Below the pieces are notes generated by a model. It had not been told where the DNA came from. It ran no database searches and saw only the letters and a list, made by a program, of their open reading frames with translations. A DNA stretch of 64,000 nt, from positions 3,491,648 through 3,555,647 of the forward strand of contig NZ_CP031423.1 of assembly GCF_003991875.1 (NCBI RefSeq), given 5' to 3'. This DNA is from Microbacterium lemovicicum (GTDB lineage: Bacteria; Actinomycetota; Actinomycetes; Actinomycetales; Microbacteriaceae). This document shows, one piece after another, positions 43,690 to 52,638 of the stretch. The first letter of the stretch is position 1, and each line of letters opens with the position of its first letter. The position numbers and the translations under genes were made by a program.

Positions 43690-44895
43690 ATGGACAGGGC
43701 CTACCTCCCCTCGCGCGATGCGCGGATGGAGCGCGCATCCGAGACCCGCCGGTTCGGGCCGGGCTGGCCGGTGCGGGCGGCCGCCGACGGCCCCGACCCG
43801 ATCGCCGTCTTCCCGGCCGTCCTGTGGTCGCGCGGATCGCGCAGCTGGTACATCGGCGCGGTGTTCTCGTCGCTGTGGATGGTCTCGGTCGGGCAGGCTG
43901 TGATCGAGGCGAGTCCGTCTGCGGCGTCAGCGACCGCCGGCATCCTGTTCGTCGTCCTCTTCAACCTCGCGTTCCTCATCGCGGCGCCGATCGCCTGGAC
44001 GCTCGGCTCCCGTGGACGCCTGATCGTGTGCGCCGCGCTGCTGGCGCTGACATTCGTCCTCACCCCGTGGCTGGGATGGAGCATCACCGGGATGTGGACC
44101 TACGTCGGCGTCATCGTCGGCATGGCGGTGCTGCCGTGGCGGACGACCTGGCTGGTGATCGGCGGGCTCGCCGCCGTCGACCTGGCCGGCGAGGTCGCTG
44201 TGGCGGGCGCCTGGGACGATTCGCTCCTGTTCGGCCCGGCCATCATCCTGTCGATCTCGATGATGATGGCCGCCTTCGCCCGCACGATCGCCGCCGTGAA
44301 CCAGCTGCGTGCCACGCAGGACCGCATGGCCGTGCTGGCCGCAGAGCGCGAGCGCGGACGGGTGGCCCGCGACATCCACGACATCCTCGGCCACTCGCTC
44401 ACGGTCATCACCGTCAAGACCGAGCTCGCGGGGCGGCTCGTCGATGTCGACCCGGCCCGCGCGAAGGCCGAGATCGCGGAGGTCGAGACTCTCGCTCGCG
44501 GCGCGCTCGCCGACGTGCGGGCGACGGTCGCCGGGGTGCGGGCCGTGACGATCAGCGGCGAGCTCGCGGCGGCCGGCATCGCTCTGTCCGCCGCGGGGAT
44601 CGAGGCGGAGCTCCCCGGGTCCACCGACCTCGTTCCGCCCGACCGGCGCGAGCTCGCGGGCTGGGTGGTGCGCGAGGGGGTGACCAACGTGGTGCGGCAC
44701 AGTGCGGCATCCCGTTGCCGTGTGACGCTCGAGCCGCACGGTGTGGAGGTCGCCGATGACGGCGTCGGTCCGCTGACGTCCGCGTCGAGCTCCACCGGAC
44801 TGACCGGTCTGCGCGAGCGGGTCGAGTCCGCCGGCGGTCGCATGACCGTCGGCCGCAGCGACCTCGGCGGCTTCAGCCTGCGGGTCGCGCTGTGA
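43690..44895 (+). CDS. Sensor histidine kinase (HisKA_3/NarL-type, DesK-like)
   Basis: The 401-residue protein has about five or six membrane segments (residues 40-195), the phosphoacceptor helix RDIHDILGHSLTVITVKTEL with the His of ARDIHD, and a C-terminal HATPase domain (WVVREGVTNVVRHSAAS, VADDGVG, TGLTGLRERVESAGGR). TAGGGT (43677-43682) lies seven bases before ATG 43690, so I preferred it to the GTG at 43681. Its stop overlaps the regulator start. The signal is unknown; membrane state is common for DesK kinases. Confidence 0.92.
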   Translation: MDRAYLPSRDARMERASETRRFGPGWPVRAAADGPDPIAVFPAVLWSRGSRSWYIGAVFSSLWMVSVGQAVIEASPSAASATAGILFVVLFNLAFLIAAPIAWTLGSRGRLIVCAALLALTFVLTPWLGWSITGMWTYVGVIVGMAVLPWRTTWLVIGGLAAVDLAGEVAVAGAWDDSLLFGPAIILSISMMMAAFARTIAAVNQLRATQDRMAVLAAERERGRVARDIHDILGHSLTVITVKTELAGRLVDVDPARAKAEIAEVETLARGALADVRATVAGVRAVTISGELAAAGIALSAAGIEAELPGSTDLVPPDRRELAGWVVREGVTNVVRHSAASRCRVTLEPHGVEVADDGVGPLTSASSSTGLTGLRERVESAGGRMTVGRSDLGGFSLRVAL

Positions 44896-45509
44896 GCGGT
44901 GCGAGCATCCGGCTGCTCATCGCCGACGATCAGGCGCTCGTGCGCGGGGCCCTCTCCGCCCTCCTGGGGCTCGAGCCAGACATCGACGTCGTCGCCGAAG
45001 TGGGTCGTGGCGACGAGGTGGTGGATGCCGCGGCATCCGCCCACCCGGACGTCGCCCTCCTCGACATCGAGATGCCCGGCATGGACGGCATCGCGGCGGC
45101 TGCGGCCCTGCGCACCGCCGTGCCCGCCTGCCGGGTGCTCATCGTGACGACGTTCGGGCGCCCGGGGTACCTGAAGCGTGCGATGCAGGCCGGCGCGTCG
45201 GGGTTCGTGGTCAAGGACACCCCTGCGGCGCAGCTCGCCGACGCCGTCCGGCGCGTGGCCCAGGGGCTGCGCGTGGTCGACCCGGCACTCGCGGCCGATT
45301 CGCTCGCGCAGGGCGACTCGCCGCTGACCGAGCGTGAGACGGACGTGCTCGAGGTCGCGCGCGCGGGCGGATCGGTCGGCGACATCGCGCGCATCCTGCA
45401 CCTGTCGGAGGGGACGGTGCGCAACCACCTCTCCAGCGCCATCGGCAAGACGGGCGGGCGCAATCGCGCCGACGCCGCCCGCATCGCCGAGCAGAACGGG
45501 TGGCTGTAA
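44892..45509 (+). CDS. LuxR/NarL-type response regulator
   Basis: The 205-residue protein has a receiver domain (LLIADDQALVRGAL, phosphoacceptor Asp in VALLDIEMPGMDG, TTFGRPGYLKRAM, VVKDTP) and a C-terminal LuxR HTH (LTERETDVLEVARAG, LSEGTVRNHLSSAIGKTG). The GTG start overlaps the kinase stop as GTGA. It is likely to control the preceding ABC exporter. Confidence 0.94.
   Translation: MSGASIRLLIADDQALVRGALSALLGLEPDIDVVAEVGRGDEVVDAAASAHPDVALLDIEMPGMDGIAAAAALRTAVPACRVLIVTTFGRPGYLKRAMQAGASGFVVKDTPAAQLADAVRRVAQGLRVVDPALAADSLAQGDSPLTERETDVLEVARAGGSVGDIARILHLSEGTVRNHLSSAIGKTGGRNRADAARIAEQNGWL
45023..45038. repeat. GGATGCCGCGGCATCC palindrome inside a gene
   Basis: Inside the response-regulator gene, read as GAT-GCC-GCG-GCA-TCC it encodes Asp-Ala-Ala-Ala-Ser in the receiver domain. 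Confidence 0.9.
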
Positions 45510-45563
45510 ACGTTTCGACTCGCCCCCCCGCCAGCCCTCCCACGCCGGCCAGCCCTCCCACGC

Positions 45564-45636
45564 CCGCGAGACTGCAGCGGGCCTGCGAGACAGCGGGCGA
45601 ACCCCTGGGTCTCGCCGCGCGGGTGCAGTCTCGCGG
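45564..45636. repeat. Intergenic inverted repeat after the response regulator
   Basis: Perfect 13-base arms (45564-45576 and 45624-45636) flank a 47-base loop that itself contains a degenerate copy (CTGCGAGACAGCGGGCG). It lies between convergent genes and may end transcription, but the loop is long. Its arms, CCGCGAGACTGCA, differ from the CGTCGCAACACGCC family. Confidence 0.6.
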
Positions 45637-45651
45637 TCGGAAGGGGGGCGC

Positions 45652-46053
45652 TCAGCCCGCCGCGGGCTTGAGCCCGAAGAACTCCAGCTCGGCGTCGTTG
45701 AGCATCCGAGAGCGGATGATGAAGCGCATCCCGGTCGGACCCTCGACCGAGAACCCCGCCCCACGGCCGGGCACGGCGTCGATCGTGATGTGCGTGTACT
45801 TCCAGTACTCGAACTGCGCCTCCGAGATGAAGACCTCGATCGGGTCGAGGCCGTCCACCTCGAGCGTGCCCAGCTGCACGTCGCTCGGGCCCGTGATGAA
45901 CATCCCCACGGGGTAGCACATGGGCGCACTGCCGTCGCAGCAGCCGCCCGACTGGTGGAACATGAGCGGACCGTACGTGACGGTGAGGTCGCAGAGGAGG
46001 GATGCCGCGGCATCCGTCAGATCCACGCGCTGATACGTGCCGATCGAGACCAT
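45652..46053 (-). CDS. DUF779 protein
   Basis: The 133-residue protein has the Cys/His-rich GPLMFHQSGGCCDGSAPMC, which suggests metal binding, and VFISEAQFEYWKYTHITIDA with GAGFSVEGPTGMRF near the end. DUF779 genes are found next to acetaldehyde and related aldehyde dehydrogenases in actinobacteria; their role is not established. AAGGAG is present upstream. It follows the dehydrogenase gene after a hairpin. Confidence 0.92.
   Translation of the reverse strand: MVSIGTYQRVDLTDAAASLLCDLTVTYGPLMFHQSGGCCDGSAPMCYPVGMFITGPSDVQLGTLEVDGLDPIEVFISEAQFEYWKYTHITIDAVPGRGAGFSVEGPTGMRFIIRSRMLNDAELEFFGLKPAAG
46000..46015. repeat. GGATGCCGCGGCATCC palindrome inside a gene
   Basis: Inside the DUF779 gene the minus-strand reading GAT-GCC-GCG-GCA-TCC encodes Asp-Ala-Ala-Ala-Ser, as at the other two coding copies. 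Confidence 0.9.
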
Positions 46054-46105
46054 GTCCTCTGCTCCTTCTGACGATGAGGCCGTGCCCGTGCCTTCGACGA
46101 ACGAT

Positions 46106-46143
46106 GCGGCCGTGCCCGTGCGCGCAGTCACGGGCACGGCCGC
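46106..46143 (-). terminator. Intra-operon hairpin between aldehyde dehydrogenase and DUF779 genes
   Basis: Perfect 15-base arms (46106-46120 and 46129-46143) surround an 8-base loop, eleven bases past the dehydrogenase stop. A further copy of the left arm lies at about 46080-46092. It probably reduces but does not stop read-through into DUF779. Confidence 0.7.
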
Positions 46144-46154
46144 GCGTGGCGAGC

Positions 46155-47702
46155 TCAGAAGAAGCCCATCGGGCCCTCGGCGTACGACACCAGCAGGTTC
46201 TTCGTCTGCTGGTAGTGGTCGAGCATCTTGAGGTGGTTCTCGCGACCGATGCCGGACTGCTTGTAGCCGCCGAACGCCGCGTGCGCGGGGTACTGGTGGT
46301 ACGTGTTCGTCCAGACGCGTCCGGCCTGGATGGCGCGGCCCGCGCGATAGGCGGTGTTCATGTCGCGGCTCCACACGCCGGCGCCGAGGCCGTACAGCGT
46401 GTCGTTCGCGATCGAGATGGCGTCGTCGAAGTCGGAGAACGACGTGACCGAGAGCACCGGCCCGAAGATCTCCTCCTGGAAGATGCGCATGTCGTTCGTG
46501 CCCTCGAAGATCGTCGGCTGCACGTAGTAGCCGTCGGTGAGGTCGCCGCCGAGGTCGGCGCGCTCGCCGCCGATCAGCACCTTCGCGCCGCCCTGCCTGC
46601 CGATGTCCATGTAGGACAGGATCTTCTCGAGCTGGTCGTTCGAGGCCTGGGCGCCGATCATCGTCTCGGGGTCGAGCGGGTTGCCCTGTCTGATGGCCCG
46701 CACGCGCTCGATGCCGTCGCCCAGCAGCTGGTCGTAGACCGACTTCTGGATGAGCGCCCGCGACGGACACGTGCACACCTCGCCGTTGTTCAGCGCGAAG
46801 AAGGAGAAGCCCTCGAGCGCCTTGTCGTAGAACGAGTCGTTCGCCCGGGCGACGTCCTCGAAGAAGACGTTCGGGCTCTTGCCGCCGAGCTCGAGGGTCA
46901 CCGGGATCAGGTTCTGCGACGCGTACTGCATGATGAGGCGGCCGGTCGTGGTCTCGCCGGTGAACGCGATCTTGCGGATCTTCTTGTGCGACGCCAGCGG
47001 AGCGCCCGCCTCGATGCCGAAGCCGTTGACGATGTTCAGCACGCCCGCGGGGATGAGGTCGCCGATGATGTCCATCAGGAACAGGATCGACGCCGGCGTC
47101 TGCTCGGCGGGCTTGAGCACGATGCAGTTGCCCGCGGCGAGCGCCGGAGCGAGCTTCCACACCGCCATGAGGATGGGGAAGTTCCACGGGATGATCTGCC
47201 CGACCACACCGAGCGGCTCCTGGAAGTGGTACGCGACGGTGTCCTCGTCGAGCTGCGAGATGCCGCCCTCCTGGGCGCGGAGCACGCCGGCGAAGTAGCG
47301 GAAGTGGTCGATGGCGAGCGGGATGTCGGCCGCGAGGGTCTCGCGGACCGGCTTGCCGTTCTCCCAGGTCTCGGCGACGGCGATCTTCTCGAGGTTCGCC
47401 TCCATGCGGTCGGCGATCTTCAGCAGCATGTTGCTGCGTTCGGTCGGGCTCGTCTTGCCCCACGTCGCGAAGGCCTTCCACGCGGCATCCACCGCCCTGT
47501 CGATGTCTTCCGACGTGCCCCGTCCGACCTCGCAGAACGGCTTGCCGTTGACAGGCGAGATGTTCTCGAACCACTGGCCCTTCACGGGGTCGACGTACTC
47601 GCCGCCGATCCAGTGCCCGTAGCGGGTGCGGTACTCGGCAACGGCTCCGCGCGAGCCCGGGGCTGCGTAGACGCTCGAGACGCCCTCATCGACGATGGTC
47701 AT
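46155..47702 (-). CDS. Aldehyde dehydrogenase (acetaldehyde-type, ExaC/AldA-like)
   Basis: The 515-residue NAD-dependent enzyme has [20 protein letters not shown], the catalytic Glu in [11 protein letters not shown], a catalytic Cys in [13 protein letters not shown] (the acetaldehyde/chloroacetaldehyde branch) and [11 protein letters not shown]. It oxidises short aldehydes to acids in the cytosol. AAGGAGACAGC precedes the ATG. Its association with DUF779 and a GAF-type regulator gene upstream is characteristic of this branch. Confidence 0.95.
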   Translation of the reverse strand: MTIVDEGVSSVYAAPGSRGAVAEYRTRYGHWIGGEYVDPVKGQWFENISPVNGKPFCEVGRGTSEDIDRAVDAAWKAFATWGKTSPTERSNMLLKIADRMEANLEKIAVAETWENGKPVRETLAADIPLAIDHFRYFAGVLRAQEGGISQLDEDTVAYHFQEPLGVVGQIIPWNFPILMAVWKLAPALAAGNCIVLKPAEQTPASILFLMDIIGDLIPAGVLNIVNGFGIEAGAPLASHKKIRKIAFTGETTTGRLIMQYASQNLIPVTLELGGKSPNVFFEDVARANDSFYDKALEGFSFFALNNGEVCTCPSRALIQKSVYDQLLGDGIERVRAIRQGNPLDPETMIGAQASNDQLEKILSYMDIGRQGGAKVLIGGERADLGGDLTDGYYVQPTIFEGTNDMRIFQEEIFGPVLSVTSFSDFDDAISIANDTLYGLGAGVWSRDMNTAYRAGRAIQAGRVWTNTYHQYPAHAAFGGYKQSGIGRENHLKMLDHYQQTKNLLVSYAEGPMGFF

Positions 47703-47776
47703 GCTGTCTCCTTCGACGGTTCATGATTCCGCGACGCGTGCGCCGCGATCGGATGCCCCGACCGTACGTCGCGGGA

Positions 47777-47792
47777 CGTTGCATCCCGTTGC
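47777..47792. promoter_or_regulatory. Candidate operator: paired CGTTGC sites upstream of the aldehyde dehydrogenase gene
   Basis: Two CGTTGC copies (47777-47782 and 47787-47792), spaced ten bases apart, lie about 75-90 bases before the dehydrogenase start. One helical turn spacing suits a regulator dimer, possibly the GAF-domain regulator encoded next door. Inferred from position. Confidence 0.4.
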
Positions 47793-47864
47793 ACCCTTGG
47801 GTCTCGCTCGCTGAGCGGGCGCGCCCCGCCCCCTGAGCGGGCGCAGCGGGCCGGAACCCCGCCC

Positions 47865-49187
47865 TCAGCCCTCGAGCGCCTCGATCCGCGCGACGAGGCC
47901 CGCCCGCCGCGGCGAGCGCGGCGGCAGCTGCTGGAGGCACAGCCGCAGCACGTCGACGTCATCGGCACCGTCGTCGGTGTCGGCATAGGCCAGCAGCACG
48001 TCGAGCCCCGCCTCGGCGAGCAGAGCTTCGCGCACGGCCGTCCGCACGCTGTCGCGGAGCTCCTCCACACCGGGCGAGACCGAGTCGGGCAGCACCGGTC
48101 CGCGATACGCCGCAAGTGCCACCCGGTGCGCGCCGCGGTCGAGCAGCGACACGACATGCTGCGCGTCGGTCTCGAGCGGCGCGGTCAGCCGATACGGACG
48201 GGATGCCGGCACCAGCTGCGGCGCGCAGCGCTCAAGCACCCGCCGCAGCCGCACCATCTCGGGGCGGAGCGTGTCGACGCTGTCGGTCGGGCCGTAGACG
48301 AGCTCACCCAGCCGCTCCGCGGAGAGGCCCTGCCGGTGGGTGGCGAGCATGAGCAGGATCTCCGCGTGCCGCCCGCTGAGGGTGATCATGCCGCCCGCGT
48401 CACCGGAGGTCTCGAGGAGCGCTCGATCCCGCCCGAGCACACGCAGCGTCGCCCGCGCGGACACCGGACGCGCCGAGACGGGCCGCACGACCCGGCGCTG
48501 CGGCTCGGCCCGGGCCCTCAGCCGCGCGATGAGCAGTTCGCTCTCGATGGCGCGGGCCGCGGCATCCACCAGCAGCTGAGCCTGGGGCGTGACCGCCTCG
48601 ACGCCGCCGGTGACGTCGATCATCCCGACGATGCGGCGGGTCTCGGGGTCGTGCACGGGCGCGGCCGTGCACGACCAGGGCTGCACGAGCCGGTTGTAGT
48701 GCTCGGCCCCGCGGATCTGCACGGAGCGGTCGAGGGCGAGCGCTGTTCCCGGCGCGGAGGTGCCGACGGCCGCCTCCGACCAGTCGGTGCCGGCGACGAA
48801 GCCCATCTCACCGGTGAGCGAGCGGATGCCGCGGTCACCCTCCACCCACAGCAGGCGTCCGGCGGCATCGCCGACCGCGACCACGACCCCGGAGTCCTCG
48901 GGGGTGCCGGGCAGGAGGAGCCCGCGCACCATGTCCATGACGCCGGCCAGCGGGTGGGTGCGGCGGTACTCCTCGAGCTCGGCCTCGGTGAGCGAGATCG
49001 GCGGCGGCGCCTCCGCTCCGACGAGCCCGGCGTAGGCGCGGCGCCACGATTCGCGCACGAGCGGCCGGACGTCGAGCAGTCGCGGATCGGCCGCGTTGCC
49101 GGCGACGAGCTCTTCGTGCGCGCGCTCGATCAGCAGGCGCGAGGTCTCGGCGGACACGTCGCGCCGCTGCGACCACGGCGATGGCAT
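47865..49187 (-). CDS. GAF-domain transcriptional regulator of the aldehyde dehydrogenase unit
   Basis: The 440-residue protein has an AcoR-like N-terminal part (VRESWRRAY, then a GAF domain about 75-235 with LLWVEGDRGIRSLTGEMGFV, GTSAPGTALALDRSVQIRGAEHYNR and SCTAAPVHDPETRRIVGMID). There is no sigma-54 domain; instead the C-terminus has LSGRHAEILLMLATHRQGLSAERLGELVYG, a winged-helix-like DNA-binding part of BTAD/OmpR style. Such regulators usually control acetaldehyde and ethanol genes. I chose ATG 49187, preceded by GGAG, over 49232. Confidence 0.85.
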   Translation of the reverse strand: MPSPWSQRRDVSAETSRLLIERAHEELVAGNAADPRLLDVRPLVRESWRRAYAGLVGAEAPPPISLTEAELEEYRRTHPLAGVMDMVRGLLLPGTPEDSGVVVAVGDAAGRLLWVEGDRGIRSLTGEMGFVAGTDWSEAAVGTSAPGTALALDRSVQIRGAEHYNRLVQPWSCTAAPVHDPETRRIVGMIDVTGGVEAVTPQAQLLVDAAARAIESELLIARLRARAEPQRRVVRPVSARPVSARATLRVLGRDRALLETSGDAGGMITLSGRHAEILLMLATHRQGLSAERLGELVYGPTDSVDTLRPEMVRLRRVLERCAPQLVPASRPYRLTAPLETDAQHVVSLLDRGAHRVALAAYRGPVLPDSVSPGVEELRDSVRTAVREALLAEAGLDVLLAYADTDDGADDVDVLRLCLQQLPPRSPRRAGLVARIEALEG

Positions 49188-49262
49188 CGAGCTCCGTTCG
49201 TCATCGAGGAGCGATGGGTCCAGTGTAGGCACCGCCCCGACACCCGTGGCGTGCGCTCCCCG

Positions 49263-49352
49263 TCACGCGAAACGTCGCAACACTTCACGCGAAACGTCCC
49301 AACACGCCGTTCCCGCCCGGGGTGGAACGGCGTGTTGCGACGTTTCGCGTGA
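49263..49352. repeat. Intergenic palindrome, CGTCGCAACACGCC family, copy 5 with an extra half arm
   Basis: Arms 49285-49313 and 49324-49352 pair over 29 bases with one mismatch around a 10-base loop. Directly before, at 49263-49284, stands an additional copy of the left arm's first 20 bases, as if one arm had been duplicated. It lies between two genes on the minus strand. Confidence 0.9.
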
Positions 49353-49376
49353 AAAAGGGACGGGGCCTCGACGCGT

Positions 49377-50804
49377 TCAGCCGCGCGAGGCCCACCACTC
49401 GCGGAGGCGCTGCTCCGCGGCATCCGCGCCGATGACGCCCTCGTCGAGACGCAGCTCGAGGAGGAACCGGTACGCCTGTCCGACCTCGCGGCCCGGCGGG
49501 ATGCCGAGGATCTCCTGGATGCGGTTGCCGTCGAGCTCGGGGCGGATGGCGTCGAGCTCCTCCTGACCGCGGAGCTCGTCGATGCGGCGCTCGATGTCGT
49601 CGTAGGCGCTCGCCAGCCGCTGCGCCTTGCGCTTGTTGCGGGTGGTGACGTCGGCGCGCGTGAGGATGTGGAGCCGGTCGAGCTGGGCCCCGGCATCCCG
49701 CACGTACCGGCGCACCGCCGAGTCGGTCCACGCGCCCTCGGAGTAGCCGAAGAACCGCAGGTGCAGCTCGATGAGCGTCGCGACCGCCTCGATCGTGTCG
49801 GAGTCGAAGCGCAGCTCCTTCAGGCGCTTGCGCGCCATGCGGGCGCCCTTGACGTCGTGGTGATGGAACGTCACCGCTCCGCCCGGCTCGAGCCGCCGCG
49901 TCGCGGGCTTGCCGATGTCATGCAGCAGGGCCGCCAGCCGGAGCGGCACGTCGGGGGCCGCACCGGGGTTGCGGGCGATCTCGAGCTCGCGCGCCTGGCG
50001 CAGAACGGTCAGAGAGTGCTCGTAGACGTCCTTGTGGTGGTGGTGTTCGTCGATCTCGAGGCGCAGCGCGGGAATCTCGGGGAGGAACAGCTCCATCAGC
50101 CCGGTCTCGACCAGCAGGCGGATGCCGCGCACCGGGTCGTCGGTCTGCAGAAGCCGTGTCAGCTCGCCCTGGACGCGCTCGGGGCTGACGATCCGGAGGG
50201 TGCCGGCCAGACGTCCCATAGCCTCGACCGTCTCGGGGTCGACGTCGAAGGACAGCTGGGATGCGAAGCGGGCCGCGCGCAGCATCCGGAGCGGGTCGTC
50301 GCCGAAGCTGATGTCGGGGTCGACGGGGGTGCGCAGGCGCTGCGCGAGGAGGTCTTCGACGCCGCCGCTCGGGTCGACCAGGCTCCGGCCGGGCAGGCGC
50401 AGCGCCATCGCGTTGACGGTGAAGTCGCGCCGCACGAGGTCGTCGTCGAGGTTCGTGCCGAACTCCACGACGGGCTTGCGGGTGACGCCGTCGTAGCTGT
50501 CGGCGCGGTAGGTCGTGATCTCGACCTGCTCGCCGCGCACGCGCGCACCGATCGTGCCGAAGTCGCGGCCGATGTCCCAGCGCGCTGTCGAGACGGGCGT
50601 GACGATCCGCAGGATGTCGTCGGGCCGGGCATCGGTGGTGAAGTCGAGGTCGTGCGTGTCGCGGCCGAGCAGCGCGTCGCGCACCGGACCGCCCACGAGG
50701 GCGAGCTCGAACCCCGCGGCGTCGAAGGCGCGCGCCAGCGCGTCGACCACGGGAGACTGCGTCAGGGCGTCGAGGCGCGCGACACCCTCGGCCATGTTGA
50801 GCAT
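49377..50804 (-). CDS. cca: CCA-adding enzyme / tRNA nucleotidyltransferase
   Basis: The 475-residue enzyme adds CCA to tRNA 3' ends. The nucleotidyltransferase head has LVGGPVRDALLGRDTHDLDF with the catalytic Asp pair, RRDFTVNAMAL and a neck DDPLRMLRAARFASQL. An HD domain follows (ALLHDIGKPATRR, HHHDVKGARMARKRL). TAGGCT lies six bases before ATG 50804, so the start is probably leaderless. In M. tuberculosis the orthologue (pcnA, Rv3907c) is also next to Rv3909-like genes near the origin. Confidence 0.93.
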   Translation of the reverse strand: MLNMAEGVARLDALTQSPVVDALARAFDAAGFELALVGGPVRDALLGRDTHDLDFTTDARPDDILRIVTPVSTARWDIGRDFGTIGARVRGEQVEITTYRADSYDGVTRKPVVEFGTNLDDDLVRRDFTVNAMALRLPGRSLVDPSGGVEDLLAQRLRTPVDPDISFGDDPLRMLRAARFASQLSFDVDPETVEAMGRLAGTLRIVSPERVQGELTRLLQTDDPVRGIRLLVETGLMELFLPEIPALRLEIDEHHHHKDVYEHSLTVLRQARELEIARNPGAAPDVPLRLAALLHDIGKPATRRLEPGGAVTFHHHDVKGARMARKRLKELRFDSDTIEAVATLIELHLRFFGYSEGAWTDSAVRRYVRDAGAQLDRLHILTRADVTTRNKRKAQRLASAYDDIERRIDELRGQEELDAIRPELDGNRIQEILGIPPGREVGQAYRFLLELRLDEGVIGADAAEQRLREWWASRG

Positions 50805-50924
50805 CCTCCGAGCCTAACGAAGCCCGGCGGGTGGCCCCGCTGCGACCGCCGAGGTGACGGTGTCTGCGGGCACCGGCGCCGGCACCCGGCAGAAGGCGTC
50901 CGGTGAACGACGAAAGAACCCGGA

Positions 50925-52475
50925 TCAGGCGAAGACCAGGAACCCCGTGAACAGCAGCTCGCGCACGCGCGGCAGGAGGTCGGCGCGGAGCTCGACGGCA
51001 TCGACCTCCAGCAGCTGGGCGATCGCGTCGATGAGCACGCCGACCGGCAGGTCGCCGTCGCAGGCGCCGACCAGGCCCGCCAGCGCGGGATCGACCGACA
51101 GCGTGCGCGCGAACCCGCCGCCCTGCCGGAGCTCGATCACGGTCGGATCCTCCGCTCCGGGCAGCTGATGACGCGCCTCGGTCACGTCGGGGGCCGCCTT
51201 CAGGACGGATGCTGCGATCCCGGCGTCATCCAGAGCCGTCGCCCGGTCGTGCGCCGCGAGCGCCGCGGCGAGGTGGCCGCCGATCGCCTCGTCGCCGAGG
51301 CTCTGCCAGACGGCCTCGTAGCGCGAGAGGCTCACGGTCCCGTCGACGGGACGGCGGAGCAGGACGTAGCCGAATCCGACCTCCGTCACGTCACGGGTCG
51401 CGAAGTCGTCCAGCCACGCATCCATCAGCCCGGCGAACGCGGGATCGGACGGGACGGTGCCGCCGTCGCGGATCCACAGCTCCGCGTATGCGATCGGGTC
51501 GAGGTTCTCTCGGGCGATGACCCACGCGTCCAGCGGCACCGGCGAGCGCGCCACCCATCCCCGCACGCGGTCCAGACCGTCGACGTCGCCGCGCGACTCC
51601 CAGTTGCCCAGGAGCTGCGCCACCCCGCCCGGCTTCAGCCGTGCACCGACGCCCGCGATCACCGCCTCCACGAGCGCGTCGCCGACCATTCCGCCGTCGC
51701 GGTACTCGTACTCCGGAACGCCGTCGCGCCGCGGGGTGATGACGAACGGCGGGTTGGACACGATCCGATCGAACGCCTCGTCGCGCGCGGGCTCGAAGAG
51801 CGTCCCCCGGGCGGTCACGATGTCCGTGACTCCGTTCAGGAGGGCGTTGAGGCGCGTGAAGCGGAGCGCCCGCTCCGAGATGTCCGTCGCGAGCACCGTC
51901 TCGGCGTGACGGCGAGCGCGCAGCGCCTGGATGCCGCATCCCGTCCCCATGTCGAGCACCGAGACGGTCGGCGTCGGCAGCTGGATGCCCGCGAGCGTGC
52001 GCGACGCCCCGCCGACGCCGAGCACGTGCTCGACCGGCAGCGACCCGCCCAGAGCCGCCTCGTCGAGGTCGCTCGCGATCCACCACTCCACCTCGCCGCC
52101 CGCATCGGCGAACGACTGCGGGCGGATGAGGACCAGCGGACGGATGCTGCGCCCACCCCCACCGGCCGGATCGCCGGCGGCCGCGGCATCCGCCACCAGA
52201 CCCAGCTGCACCAGTCCGTCGAGTCCGGCGGTCGGCACGGCGCCGGCGACGTCCGGCGCCGGCTGCGGCACGCCGAGCACGAACAGCCGCGCCAGCACTG
52301 CCAGCGGGTCGCGTCGCTCACCGAGTGCTCGGAGGGCGGGGCGGTGGAGGCCGCGGGCGATCGCGTCGTCTGCGTCGTCGCCCCAGGCGGCGCGGACGGC
52401 CGCGGAGGCGTAGCCGGCCGCGGAGAGATCGTCGGCGAGCGCGGCGGCCGCGCGGGCATCGGGTTCGGGGAGCAC
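50925..52475 (-). CDS. Methyltransferase of the DUF7059/HemK-like type
   Basis: The 516-residue protein has an N-terminal region rich in Ala (about 1-130), a Rossmann-like methyltransferase domain with VLDMGTGCGIQALRARRHAE and the NPPF motif (VSNPPFVITPRR), which is typical of N6-adenine and glutamine methyltransferases, and a C-terminal domain of about 190 residues. The target is unknown. GTG 52475 was chosen because TTGAAT-N6 precedes it and the protein then begins like relatives. It lies between cca and the DUF6049 gene. Confidence 0.85.
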   Translation of the reverse strand: MLPEPDARAAAALADDLSAAGYASAAVRAAWGDDADDAIARGLHRPALRALGERRDPLAVLARLFVLGVPQPAPDVAGAVPTAGLDGLVQLGLVADAAAAGDPAGGGGRSIRPLVLIRPQSFADAGGEVEWWIASDLDEAALGGSLPVEHVLGVGGASRTLAGIQLPTPTVSVLDMGTGCGIQALRARRHAETVLATDISERALRFTRLNALLNGVTDIVTARGTLFEPARDEAFDRIVSNPPFVITPRRDGVPEYEYRDGGMVGDALVEAVIAGVGARLKPGGVAQLLGNWESRGDVDGLDRVRGWVARSPVPLDAWVIARENLDPIAYAELWIRDGGTVPSDPAFAGLMDAWLDDFATRDVTEVGFGYVLLRRPVDGTVSLSRYEAVWQSLGDEAIGGHLAAALAAHDRATALDDAGIAASVLKAAPDVTEARHQLPGAEDPTVIELRQGGGFARTLSVDPALAGLVGACDGDLPVGVLIDAIAQLLEVDAVELRADLLPRVRELLFTGFLVFA

Positions 52476-52638
52476 GTCTCCATTCAACCGCGCCGCGGCC
52501 ACGGCTCGGACGCGTGCGGGCCCCCTCCGCAGCGGCGAGAACCTGCCCTCCGCCCGCGCGCGCTCGGGAGGCTCCGAGGGTCGCGACCGTAGACTCGCAC
52601 CGGATCGTGCGGTCGCGTACCGCACAGGACGCCGCCCT

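Noticed and set aside
45564..45636. Further member of the CGTCGCAACACGCC palindrome family
   Set aside because: Its arms (CCGCGAGACTGCA) do not contain the core, and the loop is much longer, so it is listed separately.
44100..46013. Minus-strand open frame of 637 codons
   Set aside because: It covers the kinase and response-regulator genes in antisense; the plus-strand genes have complete catalytic motifs.
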